Positions 35,877-45,008 are shown, counted from the stretch's first letter. The stretch: DNA of 64,000 nucleotides from Pantoea coffeiphila (GCF_016909495.1 NZ_JAFBFW010000001.1:434001-498000); one strand, 5' to 3'. A program made the numbers and translations. The notes: generated by a model from the sequence alone, not told the origin.

Positions 35877-36661
35877 AGGGAAAACTCCTTTACGGCTGAA
35901 GACGACGCAGCGGTCGTCACGATATCGCGTGGCGGCTGGCGCTGCTCGTTCAGCGGGATGTCATAGGTGATCCGGGCGCCGTACGCTTCCGGTTCGTGGG
36001 GATCGATACGCACTTTGTCAAACACCAGCAGCCGGGTGCCCAGATGAAACCCTTCGCTCAGATCGTGAGTGACCATAAACACCGTCAGGCGGGTTTCCTG
36101 CCACAGTTCCAGTAGCAGCTGGTGCATATCTTTACGGATGCCGGGATCGAGTGCGCCAAAAGGCTCGTCGAGCAGCAGTACGCGCGGCTGCATAATGAAC
36201 GCCTGGGCAATCGCCAGCCGCTGCTGCATGCCGCCCGACAGCTGGGCAGGATATTTGTTCAGCGCGTGGCCAAGCCCCACCCGTACCAGCAGTGCAGCGG
36301 CTTTTTCCCTAGCCTCCCGCTTTTGCTGGCCGAACAGGCGGCCGCTCCAGCGTGAGCGCGGTAGCTCCAGCCCGATGGTGACGTTGTCCAGCACGCTGAG
36401 ATGGGGAAAAACGGAATAGCGCTGGAACACCACGCCCCGGGTGATATCCGGCTCCGGTTTGAGCGGTTCTCCGGCCAGCAGAATCTGCCCTCGACTGGGC
36501 TTTTCCTGTCCCAGTAGCAGGCGCAGAAAGGTCGATTTTCCGCAGCCTGATGCCCCGACCATGGTGCAGAACTCCCCTTCGGCAATGTTCAGATTAAGGC
36601 GCTCCAGCACCACATGGCGACCATACTCCTGCCAGATGTTATCGATGACGATAAAACTCAT
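35873..36661 (-). CDS. ABC transporter ATP-binding protein (nitrate/taurine-type), guanidine importer
   Basis: A 262-residue ATPase with Walker A VGASGCGKSTF, signature LSGGMQQRLAIAQAF, Walker B VLLLDEPFGALDP and switch His VTHDLSE, the SsuB/TauB/NrtD class. I start at ATG 36661, which overlaps the permease stop (ATGA). The longer ORF upstream is out-of-frame coding of the permease. Operon context suggests import of guanidine or a related small cation. Confidence 0.92.
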   Translation of the reverse strand: MSFIVIDNIWQEYGRHVVLERLNLNIAEGEFCTMVGASGCGKSTFLRLLLGQEKPSRGQILLAGEPLKPEPDITRGVVFQRYSVFPHLSVLDNVTIGLELPRSRWSGRLFGQQKREAREKAAALLVRVGLGHALNKYPAQLSGGMQQRLAIAQAFIMQPRVLLLDEPFGALDPGIRKDMHQLLLELWQETRLTVFMVTHDLSEGFHLGTRLLVFDKVRIDPHEPEAYGARITYDIPLNEQRQPPRDIVTTAASSSAVKEFSL

Positions 36662-37494
36662 GACTGTGCTCCTGTCGACCACGGGAACCATTTGCGATTC
36701 AGATAGCGCAGGCCGAGATCCATCAGCCAGGCCAGCAGAGTGATCCACACCACATAAGGCAGGATCACATCCATCGCCATATAGCGGCGCACCAGAAAGA
36801 TGCGGTAGCCCAGCCCGGCGGTGGCGGAAATCGCCTCTGCGGAGATCAGGAACAGCCACGCCGCGCCCAGCATTAACCGCAGTGAGACCAGCAGTCGAGA
36901 CAGCAGCTGCGGAAGCACCACGCGCAGGACCAGCGTCCAGCTGCTGGCCCCCAGCGTTTGCGCTTTAATCAGGATTTCTACCGGGATCTCCCGCGCCCGC
37001 TGCTCCAGATCGCGTGCCAGCATCGGCGTGACGCCAATGACAATCAGCATTACCTTCGACAGCTCGTCCAGGCCGAACACGATAAACAGCACCGGCAGTA
37101 TCGCCAGCGGCGGCACCATCGAAATCACCGTCATAAAGGTCGAAAGCGGTGCGCGCAGCATGGGGAAAACCCCGGAGGCAATGCCGAAGCACAGCCCCAA
37201 CAGCGCGGCGATGCCCAGCCCGACCAGCAGACGCGCCAGGCTGACCAGCGTATCGGTCCAGAACAGGTAATCGCCGCTGCGTTTGTCCGCGACGAAGGCC
37301 ATACGGTGCACGGCATCGATCATCTGTCCCAGACCCGGCAGAAGTTTGTCCTGCGGGTTGGCCTCCAGACGGATGGCCGAACCGATCAGCCACGCGGCGA
37401 TCACCAGCACAAACGGCAGCAGTATCAGCATCAGGCGTGCGCCCGGCGTCGGGTGGCGGTTAATTTGCCGCATTGCGTTTACTCCTTGCGTCAT
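36658..37494 (-). CDS. ABC transporter permease (nitrate/taurine-type), guanidine importer
   Basis: A 278-residue inner-membrane protein with about six helices and the EAA-like cytoplasmic loop (LIKAQTLGASSWTLVLRVVLPQLLSRLLVSLR) of SsuC/TauC permeases. It begins 3 bp after the binding-protein stop and overlaps the ATPase gene by 4 bp. Confidence 0.92.
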   Translation of the reverse strand: MTQGVNAMRQINRHPTPGARLMLILLPFVLVIAAWLIGSAIRLEANPQDKLLPGLGQMIDAVHRMAFVADKRSGDYLFWTDTLVSLARLLVGLGIAALLGLCFGIASGVFPMLRAPLSTFMTVISMVPPLAILPVLFIVFGLDELSKVMLIVIGVTPMLARDLEQRAREIPVEILIKAQTLGASSWTLVLRVVLPQLLSRLLVSLRLMLGAAWLFLISAEAISATAGLGYRIFLVRRYMAMDVILPYVVWITLLAWLMDLGLRYLNRKWFPWSTGAQS

Positions 37495-37497
37495 CGG

Positions 37498-38556
37498 TTA
37501 CAGCTTGCCGTCTGCGGCCATCTGCAGATAGCTGTCGTCGAAGCGCAGTTTCAGGTTGCCGCTGTCGCCCTGCGTTACGCCGCCGGGGAACTGCATGCCG
37601 ATAAAGTCCGCACTCTGCGCGCCGTCGCCCAGTAGCCCCTTATCAAAGGAGAACTGCGCCACGCGCTGCATGGTTTTTGCCAGCTCGCTGCCGGTTATAA
37701 ACTGCAGGTTATCGGCCGGGGTATAAAACAGATGGGTGGTTTTCAGCTGAGCCTGATAGCCCGCCAGATCGGTGCCGGAGGCGGTCGCCATTTCAGTCAG
37801 GGCTTTGTTATCCCCGGCCTTCATCAGCGCCATCATTTCAAACCAGGCACCGGTCAGCGCCTTGCCCAGCGCCGGGTTGTCTTTCAGCACGGCAGTGTTC
37901 ACCACCATCATGTCGATCAGCTCGCCGGGAACCTGCTGCGAGCCAAACACTTCGGTGGTATCCGGAGTGGCTTTGATTACCGAAAGCTGCGGGTTCCAGG
38001 CCACGGCGGCCTGCACGCCAGGGGTGGCGAAGGCGGAAACAATATCGGCATCAGAGGTGTTAACCACGGTGACGTCTTTCTCCTGCAGTCCGGCTTTCTC
38101 CAGGCCGCGCACCAGCAGATAATGCGATACGGACAGCTCAGGCAGATACACCTTCATGCCTTTCAGGTCGTTCAGGGTTTTGCCTTTGCCCTTCAGCACC
38201 ACGCCGTCGTTGCCTTCGGAATAGCTGCCGAGGATCAGCGCGGTGCTGTCCACGCCGCCGGCGGCTGGAATCGTCAGGGCATCCATATTGGTCATGGTGC
38301 AGCCGTCAAACTGCCCGGCGGTGTACTGGTTGATTGACTCGATGTAGTCGTTGAGCTGGGTGACGTGGATTTTAATGCCGTACTTAGCGGCCCACTTATC
38401 GATGATGCCGGAGCTGGAAATCTGCCCCCAGGGCATCCAGCCTGCATAGATGGTCCAGCAGACGTTGAATTCTTTCTTAGCGGCGGCCTGCGTCGGCAGG
38501 CTGAGAAGCGCGGTGGCGGTAAGGAGACAGGCGCCCAGCAAACGGGATAGTTTCAT
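37498..38556 (-). CDS. ABC transporter substrate-binding protein (TauA/SsuA-like), guanidine importer
   Basis: A 352-residue exported protein: signal peptide LLGACLLTATALLSLPTQAAA, then a type II binding fold (FNVCWTIYAGWMPWGQISSSGIIDKWAAKYGIKIHVTQLNDYIESINQYTAGQFDGCTMTNMDALTIPA). It is the first gene behind the guanidine-I riboswitch; GAGG lies 6 nt before the ATG. The Trp-rich entry segment (WTIYAGWMPW) is consistent with cation binding, which is speculative. Related proteins are annotated as urea or nitrate binding. Confidence 0.92.
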   Translation of the reverse strand: MKLSRLLGACLLTATALLSLPTQAAAKKEFNVCWTIYAGWMPWGQISSSGIIDKWAAKYGIKIHVTQLNDYIESINQYTAGQFDGCTMTNMDALTIPAAGGVDSTALILGSYSEGNDGVVLKGKGKTLNDLKGMKVYLPELSVSHYLLVRGLEKAGLQEKDVTVVNTSDADIVSAFATPGVQAAVAWNPQLSVIKATPDTTEVFGSQQVPGELIDMMVVNTAVLKDNPALGKALTGAWFEMMALMKAGDNKALTEMATASGTDLAGYQAQLKTTHLFYTPADNLQFITGSELAKTMQRVAQFSFDKGLLGDGAQSADFIGMQFPGGVTQGDSGNLKLRFDDSYLQMAADGKL

Positions 38557-38577
38557 ATCGGACCTCGGTGTCGGCGG

Positions 38578-38622
38578 AAAAAATACGGGAGCAGCGCTAC
38601 ACCTGCGGTGTTGCTGTCTCCC
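38578..38622 (-). terminator. Riboswitch-controlled intrinsic terminator (expression platform)
   Basis: On the minus strand GGGAG (38622-38618), the conserved 3' edge of the aptamer, can pair with CTCCC (38591-38587). The stem is extended by CAGC/GCTG-type and ACACC/GGTGT pairs and followed by GTATTTTTT. The aptamer and terminator therefore compete for the same bases, so guanidine binding should switch transcription on. Confidence 0.85.
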
Positions 38623-38710
38623 GGGCTTTTGTCCCGCCGTGTAACCTCAACCGAGGTCGCCAGCTCTCGGACCAGACATCCACGTTGGTGGACCGGAACC
38701 CTAGCCTGCT
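38614..38710 (-). ncRNA. Guanidine-I (ykkC) riboswitch aptamer
   Basis: The minus strand shows the hallmark ykkC blocks in order: GCTAGGGTTCCGGTC, then CTGGTCCGAGAG, then ACGGCGGGACAAAAGCCCGG followed by GAGA. These are the invariant guanidine-binding core, P1 and P3 of the ykkC class I aptamer. It sits within the leader of the transporter-DUF1989-carboxylase operon with a terminator directly behind it. The aptamer is well supported by motif order alone; a covariance search would fix its ends. Confidence 0.93.
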
Positions 38711-38756
38711 ATTTTTTGTTAGTTATCTGGGTAACGCTGCTGCTTAGAGAGATAAA

Positions 38757-38772
38757 AGCAAAAGCTATGCCA
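38757..38772 (-). promoter_or_regulatory. Sigma-54 promoter of the guanidine operon
   Basis: On the minus strand TGGCATAGCTTTTGCT matches the -24/-12 consensus (TGGCAC-N5-TTGCA) with GG and GC separated by exactly 10 bp. Transcription would start near 38746, producing a leader that begins before the riboswitch. Confidence 0.75.
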
Positions 38773-38834
38773 GAAGTTCAATTTCATTTTAAACAATGAG
38801 TTGCGATAATCAGAACGCGCCAGTCATCTTTTTC

Positions 38835-38851
38835 TGCCTCACGATCAGGCA
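38835..38851. promoter_or_regulatory. Weaker NtrC-like enhancer half
   Basis: TGCCTCACGATCAGGCA, a 17-bp imperfect dyad 20 bp (two helical turns) from the stronger site at 38855-38871. It matches the arms of the NtrC consensus less well. Confidence 0.4.
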
Positions 38852-38854
38852 GGT

Positions 38855-38871
38855 TGCATCACTTCGGTGCA
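38855..38871. promoter_or_regulatory. NtrC-type enhancer site
   Basis: TGCATCACTTCGGTGCA fits the NtrC consensus TGCACY-N5-GGTGCA with one arm mismatch. It lies about 110-125 bp upstream of the inferred sigma-54 start, the usual enhancer distance. It also lies 114 bp before lplA. Confidence 0.7.
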
Positions 38872-38984
38872 GCCCGGTATACGGACGAAGGTGACACGTC
38901 GGTCGCCGCCAGAGTATGATCCCTGCGCCGCACTCCCGCCGTCGCGCACTGCCCGGCGGCCTTAATATGGAAATGGAGTTACTG

Positions 38985-40001
38985 ATGTCCTCACTGCGTT
39001 TGCTGTTATCTGAATCCTGGGACCCGTGGTTTAACCTTGCAGTGGAAGAGTGCATCTTCCGCCAGATGCCCACCACTCAGCGGGTGCTGTTCCTGTGGCG
39101 TAACGCGGAAACGGTGGTCATTGGCCGGGCGCAGAATGCGTGGAAAGAGTGCAATACCCGCCGCATGGACGAAGATGGCATTCGCCTGGCGCGCCGCAGC
39201 AGCGGCGGTGGCGCGGTGTTTCACGACCTCGGCAACTGCTGCTTTACCTTTATGGCCGGTAAGCCGGAGTACGACAAAAGCGTGTCTACCGGGATTATCC
39301 TGCACGCGCTGGAAGCATTGGGCATGACGGCGGAAGCTTCAGGACGCAACGACCTGGTGGTCAGCACCGCCGACGGGATGCGAAAAGTCTCCGGTTCGGC
39401 CTATCGTGAAACCCGCGATCGCGGCTTCCATCACGGTACTCTGCTGATGAACGCCGATCTGTCACGGCTGGCCGATTATCTGAACCCTGACGAGAAAAAG
39501 CTACAGGCCAAAGGCATCACCTCGGTACGTTCCCGCGTGGCGAATCTGCAGGAGCTTCAGCCGGATATCAGCTACGAACGAATTTGTGACGCTGTCACAA
39601 AATCCTTCTTCGACTACTACGGAGACCGCTGTGAGCCGGAGCTGATTTCACCGGAAGCGTTCCCCGACCTCCCCGGCTTTGCCGAAACCTTTGCCCGCCA
39701 GAGCAGCTGGGAGTGGAACTTTGGCCAGGCCCCGGATTTCGCCCATCAGCTGGATACCCGCTTCAGCTGGGGCGGCGTGGAGATCCACGTTGACGTTGAG
39801 CGCGGCATCATTCAACGCTGCCGGATTTACACCGACAGCCTGAACCCGGCCCCGCTGGAAGCGTTACAGGAGAAGCTACAGGGCGAGAAATATCAGCCGC
39901 AGAGCGTTTCTCGCCAGGCGGAAGAATTGATTGCTGAGTTTCCGCAGCAGCGGGAAGAGTTGCTGCAGCTGGCAGCGTGGCTGGGGGAAAGTTTGCGCTG
40001 A
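38985..40001 (+). CDS. lplA: Lipoate-protein ligase A
   Basis: A 338-residue enzyme, identical in length to E. coli LplA and alike along its whole extent ([95 protein letters not shown]). It activates lipoate with ATP and attaches it to E2 and GcvH domains. ATG 38985 has GGAG 6 nt upstream; the longer frame to 38916 is spurious. It is convergent with the ter operon and shares a bidirectional terminator. Confidence 0.97.
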   Translation: MSSLRLLLSESWDPWFNLAVEECIFRQMPTTQRVLFLWRNAETVVIGRAQNAWKECNTRRMDEDGIRLARRSSGGGAVFHDLGNCCFTFMAGKPEYDKSVSTGIILHALEALGMTAEASGRNDLVVSTADGMRKVSGSAYRETRDRGFHHGTLLMNADLSRLADYLNPDEKKLQAKGITSVRSRVANLQELQPDISYERICDAVTKSFFDYYGDRCEPELISPEAFPDLPGFAETFARQSSWEWNFGQAPDFAHQLDTRFSWGGVEIHVDVERGIIQRCRIYTDSLNPAPLEALQEKLQGEKYQPQSVSRQAEELIAEFPQQREELLQLAAWLGESLR

Positions 40002-40072
40002 GTGGCACTGCCTGCCGCATTCGCCGCCTGAAACCCAGGTTCGCTCCTGACCACAGCCACCGCAGGCGGACG

Positions 40073-40101
40073 AAAAAAAACCCGGACTCGCCGGGTTTTT
40101 T
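40073..40101. terminator. Bidirectional terminator between lplA and terE
   Basis: CCCGG-actcg-CCGGG flanked by an eight-A run on one side and a six-T run on the other; functional in both directions for the convergent lplA and terE. Confidence 0.9.
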
Positions 40102-40113
40102 ATTAACTGATGA

Positions 40114-40689
40114 TCAGACGTTAACGCCGTGCTGGGAAGCCAGCGCGGACAGACCGCCGGCAAAGCCCTGGCCTACTGCTTTGAACTTCCACTCTGCGCC
40201 GTGGCGATACAGCTCACCGAAGATCATCGCGGTTTCGGTAGAGGCATCTTCAGACAGGTCGAAACGGGCGATTTCGCTGCCGTTATCGTTGTTGTAGATA
40301 CGCATAAAGCTGTTGCTGACCATGCCGAAGTTCTGCTTACGCGCTTCCGCATCATAGATGGTAACCGCAAAGACCAGTTTTTTCACATCGGCCGGGATTT
40401 TGCTCAGTTCAACTTTCACCTGCTCATCGTCGCCATCACCCGCACCGGTGCGGTTGTCGCCCTGGTGCTCAACGGAGCCGCAGCTGCTCAGCTTGTTGTT
40501 GAAGAAGATAAAGCCGCTGTCGCTCAGCACTTTGCCATCTTCGCCAACCATAAAGACTGAAGCATCCAGGTCAAAGTCCTGACCGTCGGTTACGCGAGCA
40601 TCCCAGCCCAGACCGGCCATGGCGATGTTCATGGTTGGTGCTTCTTTGGTGAGGGATACGTTGCCGCCTTTTACGAGAGAAACTGCCAT
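40114..40689 (-). CDS. terE: Tellurite/stress resistance protein TerE
   Basis: A 191-residue TerD-domain protein beginning [20 protein letters not shown], with calcium-binding motifs [19 protein letters not shown] and [12 protein letters not shown] and the tail [29 protein letters not shown] typical of TerE. It acts in the cytoplasmic-face Ter complex giving tellurite, colicin and phage tolerance. It is last in terZABCDE; no terF follows. The start at 40689 is chosen by homology; the frame extends to 40749. Confidence 0.95.
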   Translation of the reverse strand: MAVSLVKGGNVSLTKEAPTMNIAMAGLGWDARVTDGQDFDLDASVFMVGEDGKVLSDSGFIFFNNKLSSCGSVEHQGDNRTGAGDGDDEQVKVELSKIPADVKKLVFAVTIYDAEARKQNFGMVSNSFMRIYNNDNGSEIARFDLSEDASTETAMIFGELYRHGAEWKFKAVGQGFAGGLSALASQHGVNV

Positions 40690-40761
40690 TTTAATGCTCC
40701 TGCTGATAATGGGTGATTCGGGCAGCGTCTTACTGCCCGGTTGGAACAATGAATAAAACTA

Positions 40762-41340
40762 TCAGGATGCGTTGATACCGTACTGGGCACACACGGATGC
40801 CAGACCACCGGCATAACCCTGACCGACCGCGCGGAATTTCCACTCGGCGCCGTGGCGATACAGCTCGCCGAACAGCATTGCGGTTTCGGTAGAGGCATCT
40901 TCGGTCAGATCGTAACGGGCCACTTCGCTCTGGTTGTCGTCGTTAACCAGGCGGATAAACGCACCGGAAACCTGACCAAAGCTCTGACGGCGTGCCTGCG
41001 CATCGTGGATGGTGACCACGAAGACGATTTTGTCGACGTCGCCCGGGATCAGATCCAGTTTGATTTTGAGTGATTCGTCATCGCCGTCGCCTTCGCCGGT
41101 GCGGTTGTCGCCGGTGTGGCTAACGGAACCGTCGGCAGACGTCAGATTATTGTAGAAAATGAAGTCAGCATCGCCGCGAACTTTGCCGCTGGCGGCCAGC
41201 AGAAACGCTGACGCATCCAGGTCGAAGTCCTGACCATCGGTAGAACGTGCATCCCAACCCAGACCGACCAGAACATTTTTCATGGTTGGTGCTGCTTTAC
41301 TCAGGGATACGTTGCCGCCTTTGGATAAAGAAACGCTCAT
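40762..41340 (-). CDS. terD: Tellurite/stress resistance protein TerD
   Basis: A 192-residue TerD-domain protein ([80 protein letters not shown]). The acidic motifs bind calcium in homologues. It is a paralogue of the adjacent TerE and part of the same operon. Confidence 0.95.
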   Translation of the reverse strand: MSVSLSKGGNVSLSKAAPTMKNVLVGLGWDARSTDGQDFDLDASAFLLAASGKVRGDADFIFYNNLTSADGSVSHTGDNRTGEGDGDDESLKIKLDLIPGDVDKIVFVVTIHDAQARRQSFGQVSGAFIRLVNDDNQSEVARYDLTEDASTETAMLFGELYRHGAEWKFRAVGQGYAGGLASVCAQYGINAS

Positions 41341-41399
41341 TATATTTTCCTCATAATTAGATTTTCGAATTCGTTTTCAGTAGACGTGGACTACCGCCC

Positions 41400-42437
41400 T
41401 TACTTTTCTTCCTCGGCGTCGGGTTTGCCCGGGAACATCACGCTGAGGATAATCCCCACCGCCAGTACGCCCAGAACCACAAACAGGCTGGTTGTCGCCG
41501 AAATGCTGTAACCATGATGCCAGATATGATCGGTGGCATTGAGGCCCAGTTTCGCCGCGATAAAGAACAGCAGGACAATAACCGCCTTCTCCAGATGTAC
41601 CAGATACTGTTTTAACGCTTCCAGAACAAAGTACAAAGTACGCAAACCAAGGATAGCGAACATCATGGCGCTGTACACAATCAGCGGCTCGCGGCTGACG
41701 GCAATGATTGCCGGTACAGAGTCGAAGGCGAACATCACGTCGGAAAGTTCAACCACCGCCACGCACAGGAACAGCGGCGTTGCATAGCGCCAGGCCTTCG
41801 CACCGCGACCAATGGTCACGTCTTTGTTTTCCGGTTTTGCCAGTTCGGCATCCACTTCTTTCTGGCTCAGAACAAAGGCGTTACCTTTGATTTTCGGCCA
41901 GATCGGGAAGAAGCGTTTGACCATGCGGTAGGCCAGATGCTGCGAATAGTCCTCGATTTCTTCGCTGTCATCGCCGCTTTTCAGCATCATCACCGCGGTC
42001 CAGGCCACGATAATGGCAAAGACAACCTCAACGTAGGGACCCAGGCTGAGCAGCCCGGTACCAATCGCCACAAAGATACCCCTGAAGACGATGGCACCAA
42101 TGATCCCCCAGTACAGCACACGGTGACGGTAGCGGTCCGGTACGGCAAACCACGAGAAAATCGCCATCATCACGAACAGGTTATCAACCGACAGCACTTT
42201 CTCCAGCGCATAACCGGTAACAAACAGGCTGGCCACTTCTGCGCCGTGGTGCACGTACAGGAAACCGGCAAAGCCCAGGGCAACAGCAACCCAGAACAGA
42301 GACCACAACGCTGCACTTTTCAGCGATATTGGCTTGTCATCGCGATGCATGAACAGGTCAATAAGAATGGCCCCGACAGCCAGTACTACGAAAACAATGA
42401 CTGTCTCTGTCGGAAAGCCGATATGCGTGGATACCAT
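41400..42437 (-). CDS. terC: Integral membrane protein TerC
   Basis: A 345-residue membrane protein with about nine helices and the TerC motifs GYALEKVLSVDNLFVMMAIFSWF and ELSDVMFAFDSVPAIIAVSREPLIVYSAMMFAILGLRTLYF, whose conserved acidic residues lie in the membrane. It anchors the Ter complex and, in relatives, is implicated in metal ion flux. Confidence 0.96.
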   Translation of the reverse strand: MVSTHIGFPTETVIVFVVLAVGAILIDLFMHRDDKPISLKSAALWSLFWVAVALGFAGFLYVHHGAEVASLFVTGYALEKVLSVDNLFVMMAIFSWFAVPDRYRHRVLYWGIIGAIVFRGIFVAIGTGLLSLGPYVEVVFAIIVAWTAVMMLKSGDDSEEIEDYSQHLAYRMVKRFFPIWPKIKGNAFVLSQKEVDAELAKPENKDVTIGRGAKAWRYATPLFLCVAVVELSDVMFAFDSVPAIIAVSREPLIVYSAMMFAILGLRTLYFVLEALKQYLVHLEKAVIVLLFFIAAKLGLNATDHIWHHGYSISATTSLFVVLGVLAVGIILSVMFPGKPDAEEEK

Positions 42438-42460
42438 AGTTAACCCTTAAAGGTGTGACA

Positions 42461-42916
42461 TCAAAGGCCGAATTCAGCCGGTTCAAAGCCGAGCGCGAGA
42501 GCAATCTCGCGAACGGCGTGCTGCTCATCCTGGTCAAAGTTGCCGTCGCTCTTCGCCACGGCGATACCCACGCGCAGCGCAAGCTGAGCTGCTTCCGGCT
42601 GGTCTTTGAGGGCCAGGATGTACTTCATGGTTTCACCTTTACCGATCTCAATGTCGAAATCGAAGCTGGTCACCAGTTTGTTGAAGAACTCGATAACTTC
42701 AGCGGTATCGAACACTTTCAGTTCGTCCGAAGCACGCAGGAAGCCGATCATTTTCTGTTTCTCTTCCGCGCTAACGCCGTCGCTGGAAACCGCAATACGC
42801 GCACAGACGGCCACGGTCCCCTGCATGAATTTTTTATTTTTAAAACGGCCAACCTGTTTGGTCAGCTCGTCGCGGCTGGCGTTAAACGCCCCTTTTACCT
42901 TGTCAAAGAAACCCAT
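42461..42916 (-). CDS. terB: Tellurite resistance protein TerB
   Basis: A 151-residue helical metal-binding TerB-fold protein (MGFFDKVKGAFNASRDELTKQVGRFKNKKFMQGTVAVCARIAVSSDGVSAEEKQKM, GNFDQDEQHAVREIALALG), with the paired acidic metal sites of the family. It partners with TerC and TerD at the membrane. ATG 42916 follows AGAGGAAAG. Confidence 0.95.
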   Translation of the reverse strand: MGFFDKVKGAFNASRDELTKQVGRFKNKKFMQGTVAVCARIAVSSDGVSAEEKQKMIGFLRASDELKVFDTAEVIEFFNKLVTSFDFDIEIGKGETMKYILALKDQPEAAQLALRVGIAVAKSDGNFDQDEQHAVREIALALGFEPAEFGL

Positions 42917-42938
42917 CGCTACTTTCCTCTGTGAATAA

Positions 42939-44111
42939 TTATTTAGAACCCGCTTTCCAGCGAAATCCCCAGCCGAAGGCTTCATCCATGTCGGAGTGGC
43001 CTTTAAAGAACTGGTTAATACGTTCGACTTTAATATTGCCGTTTTCGTTCACCAGGCGGGCGATCGCACACATATTACGGCGGTCCTGCCCTTCGGTCAG
43101 ACGCGTTTCAATCGGCGGCTGGTCCGGGATATGCAGTGTCACTACACCGTCGGTTTTATCCCAGCTCGGTACGCCCTCGTAAATGAAGGCATAAATCAGC
43201 ACCTCGCGAATATGCTTCCACTCGCGGCCGTTGATATGCATCCATTCACCGTCGCTGATCGAACCGGTGCGGTCGTCGCCCTTCAGGTGCACGTAAGGTT
43301 TGTCGTTAAACGAACCGAAGGTGTTGCCCAGCGCCTGAATTACTCCCTTGCTGCCGTCGTTTAGCTCAACAAACGCGCCGATATCCAGGTCGATGCCTTT
43401 ATTGCCGCCGAAGAACCCTTTCAGTCCACCCGATGAAGCCGGGGCGCGATGCCAGTTCAGGTTGATGCGGATCTCACCGAAGTTATCGCGCTTGGTCAGA
43501 CTGATCGCCGGTTTTTCTTTCGTCAGCGTGACTTTGCTCAGGTTAATTTTACTGGCCGGTGCGGGCGTTGGCGTTGGAGCCGGAGCAGCAGCAGGCGCTG
43601 GAGCTGGTGCCGGGGTATCCGCCACATCCACGCCAAAATGTTCGGCCAGCGGCTTCAGCCCGCCGTTAAAGCCCTGGGCGATAAAGCGGAATTTCCACTC
43701 TGCATTGCGGCGATAAAACTCACCGAGAATGAGAGCCGCTTCCTGACGTCCACTGATATCCACATTGCCATTCAGCAGCACTTCGCCTGAAGACTCGACC
43801 TGAATCGCCAGACGTTGCAGGCCCGCGACGGTTTGCGTGCCGTCGCAGGTGACGGTAAACGCCACTTTCTGCACGGCAGCCTGCAATCGGCTGAGATCGA
43901 CAGTGAAAGCGGTGTTATTACCCTGCGTATTCAGGCTGATGGTGCCATCGTTGTTTTGAGGCTGGCCGTAGAACACCATATCGGCATCGCCCTGCACCTT
44001 GCCGTTTTCAAACAGGCGGAAAGCGGAGGCGTCTACCGATGCGCCCGACAGCACGCGCACTGTCAGGATCTGAGCGGGAACGGGGGCATTGCCCCCCGGA
44101 GTCATATTCAT
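42939..44111 (-). CDS. terA: Tellurite resistance protein TerA
   Basis: A 390-residue protein with two TerD-like domains joined by a Pro/Ala linker (TPAPAPAPAAAPAPTPTPAPA around residues 165-185). The second half (VTLTKEKPAISLTKRD, IDLDIGAFVELNDGSKG, DDRTGSISDGEWMHING) resembles TerA in length and composition. The start ATG overlaps the TAA of terZ by one base (TAATG). Confidence 0.93.
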   Translation of the reverse strand: MNMTPGGNAPVPAQILTVRVLSGASVDASAFRLFENGKVQGDADMVFYGQPQNNDGTISLNTQGNNTAFTVDLSRLQAAVQKVAFTVTCDGTQTVAGLQRLAIQVESSGEVLLNGNVDISGRQEAALILGEFYRRNAEWKFRFIAQGFNGGLKPLAEHFGVDVADTPAPAPAPAAAPAPTPTPAPASKINLSKVTLTKEKPAISLTKRDNFGEIRINLNWHRAPASSGGLKGFFGGNKGIDLDIGAFVELNDGSKGVIQALGNTFGSFNDKPYVHLKGDDRTGSISDGEWMHINGREWKHIREVLIYAFIYEGVPSWDKTDGVVTLHIPDQPPIETRLTEGQDRRNMCAIARLVNENGNIKVERINQFFKGHSDMDEAFGWGFRWKAGSK

Positions 44112-44692
44112 TAGCGCACCACTGCGGCAACAATGTCGGTATGCATCGCATCGATAGTGCGGCCGCTGCACGCTTTACCGTGAGCGGTAAAGTCCCACAG
44201 GCCGTGATTGCGGTGCAGAGAGGCAATCACGATACCGGTATGAGCGCCCTGCTCGGTCAGCTGATAACGTGCCAGTTCTTTACCCGCCTGATCCACTACG
44301 CGACAGAAGGCGTTTTCAACATCGTTAAACGACTGGCCGCGGAAGCTGTTAACGGTAAAAGCCAGATACTCAACGTCGGAAGGCAGACGAGACAGATCAA
44401 CGTTAATGATTTCATCATCGCCGTCGCCTTCGCCCGTCAGGTTGTCACCGCTGTGAACCACTGAGCCGCAGTCGGATTTGAGTTTACGGAACCAGATGGT
44501 GTCGATTTCGCTACCTGATTTATCCAGCAAAACACAGCCTGCATCGAGGTCGATGTCGCCATCGCCGCCAAAGATCTTACCAAACAGGCCTTTCTTCTTT
44601 ACTGGGTCCCAGCCGAGGCCGAAATGCAGTTTATTAATCGCGGAAGACTGCTTGCTGAGTGATACAGTCTGGTTCTTGCTTAATGAAACCAT
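44111..44692 (-). CDS. terZ: Tellurite resistance protein TerZ
   Basis: A 193-residue TerD-domain protein ([69 protein letters not shown]). First gene of terZABCDE. I choose ATG 44692 because it gives the family length; ATG 44698 adds two residues and lies too close to AAGGA. The promoter region is shared with the divergent ATP-grasp operon. Confidence 0.95.
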   Translation of the reverse strand: MVSLSKNQTVSLSKQSSAINKLHFGLGWDPVKKKGLFGKIFGGDGDIDLDAGCVLLDKSGSEIDTIWFRKLKSDCGSVVHSGDNLTGEGDGDDEIINVDLSRLPSDVEYLAFTVNSFRGQSFNDVENAFCRVVDQAGKELARYQLTEQGAHTGIVIASLHRNHGLWDFTAHGKACSGRTIDAMHTDIVAAVVR

Positions 44693-44761
44693 GGTCATAA
44701 TTCCTTAAGATGAGTAATGAAAAAGGCGACTGACTTTTACGTCACAATCCTTGAGGTAGAA

Positions 44762-44776
44762 AATCATATCATGATG
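44762..44776. promoter_or_regulatory. Putative ter operator, AATCAT-N3-ATGATG
   Basis: AATCAT-ATC-ATGATG overlaps a plausible minus-strand -10 (TATGAT) for terZ. It matches 11 of 12 arm positions of the site at 44920-44934. Candidate TerW site. Confidence 0.45.
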
Positions 44777-44919
44777 ATGTTCTTGCACAAGATCCTTTTT
44801 TTTGTTCATTTATGACATTAATTTAACGCATTGATTTGTATCATTTTTAATGATTAAAAAATAAATATACTCTCGTATTATTTACACTTCTTTAGATGAA
44901 ACTGGTACGTCTTTACGTT

Positions 44920-44934
44920 AATCATAATATGATT
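44920..44934. promoter_or_regulatory. Putative ter operator, AATCAT-N3-ATGATT
   Basis: Perfect inverted repeat AATCAT-AAT-ATGATT that overlaps the first bases of the -35 hexamer of the promoter at 44933-44961. Confidence 0.5.
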
Positions 44935-44961
44935 GACAACATTCTTCTGGCTCCCTACACT
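44933..44961 (+). promoter_or_regulatory. Sigma-70 promoter of the ter-associated biosynthetic operon
   Basis: TTGACA (44933-44938), 17-bp spacer, TACACT (44956-44961): near-consensus hexamers with optimal spacing, about 48 bp before the ATP-grasp start. Confidence 0.75.
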
Positions 44962-45008
44962 CGATGCTCATTTGCTGTGCAACTTTTCTCCCGGTGGATA
45001 AATACAGA

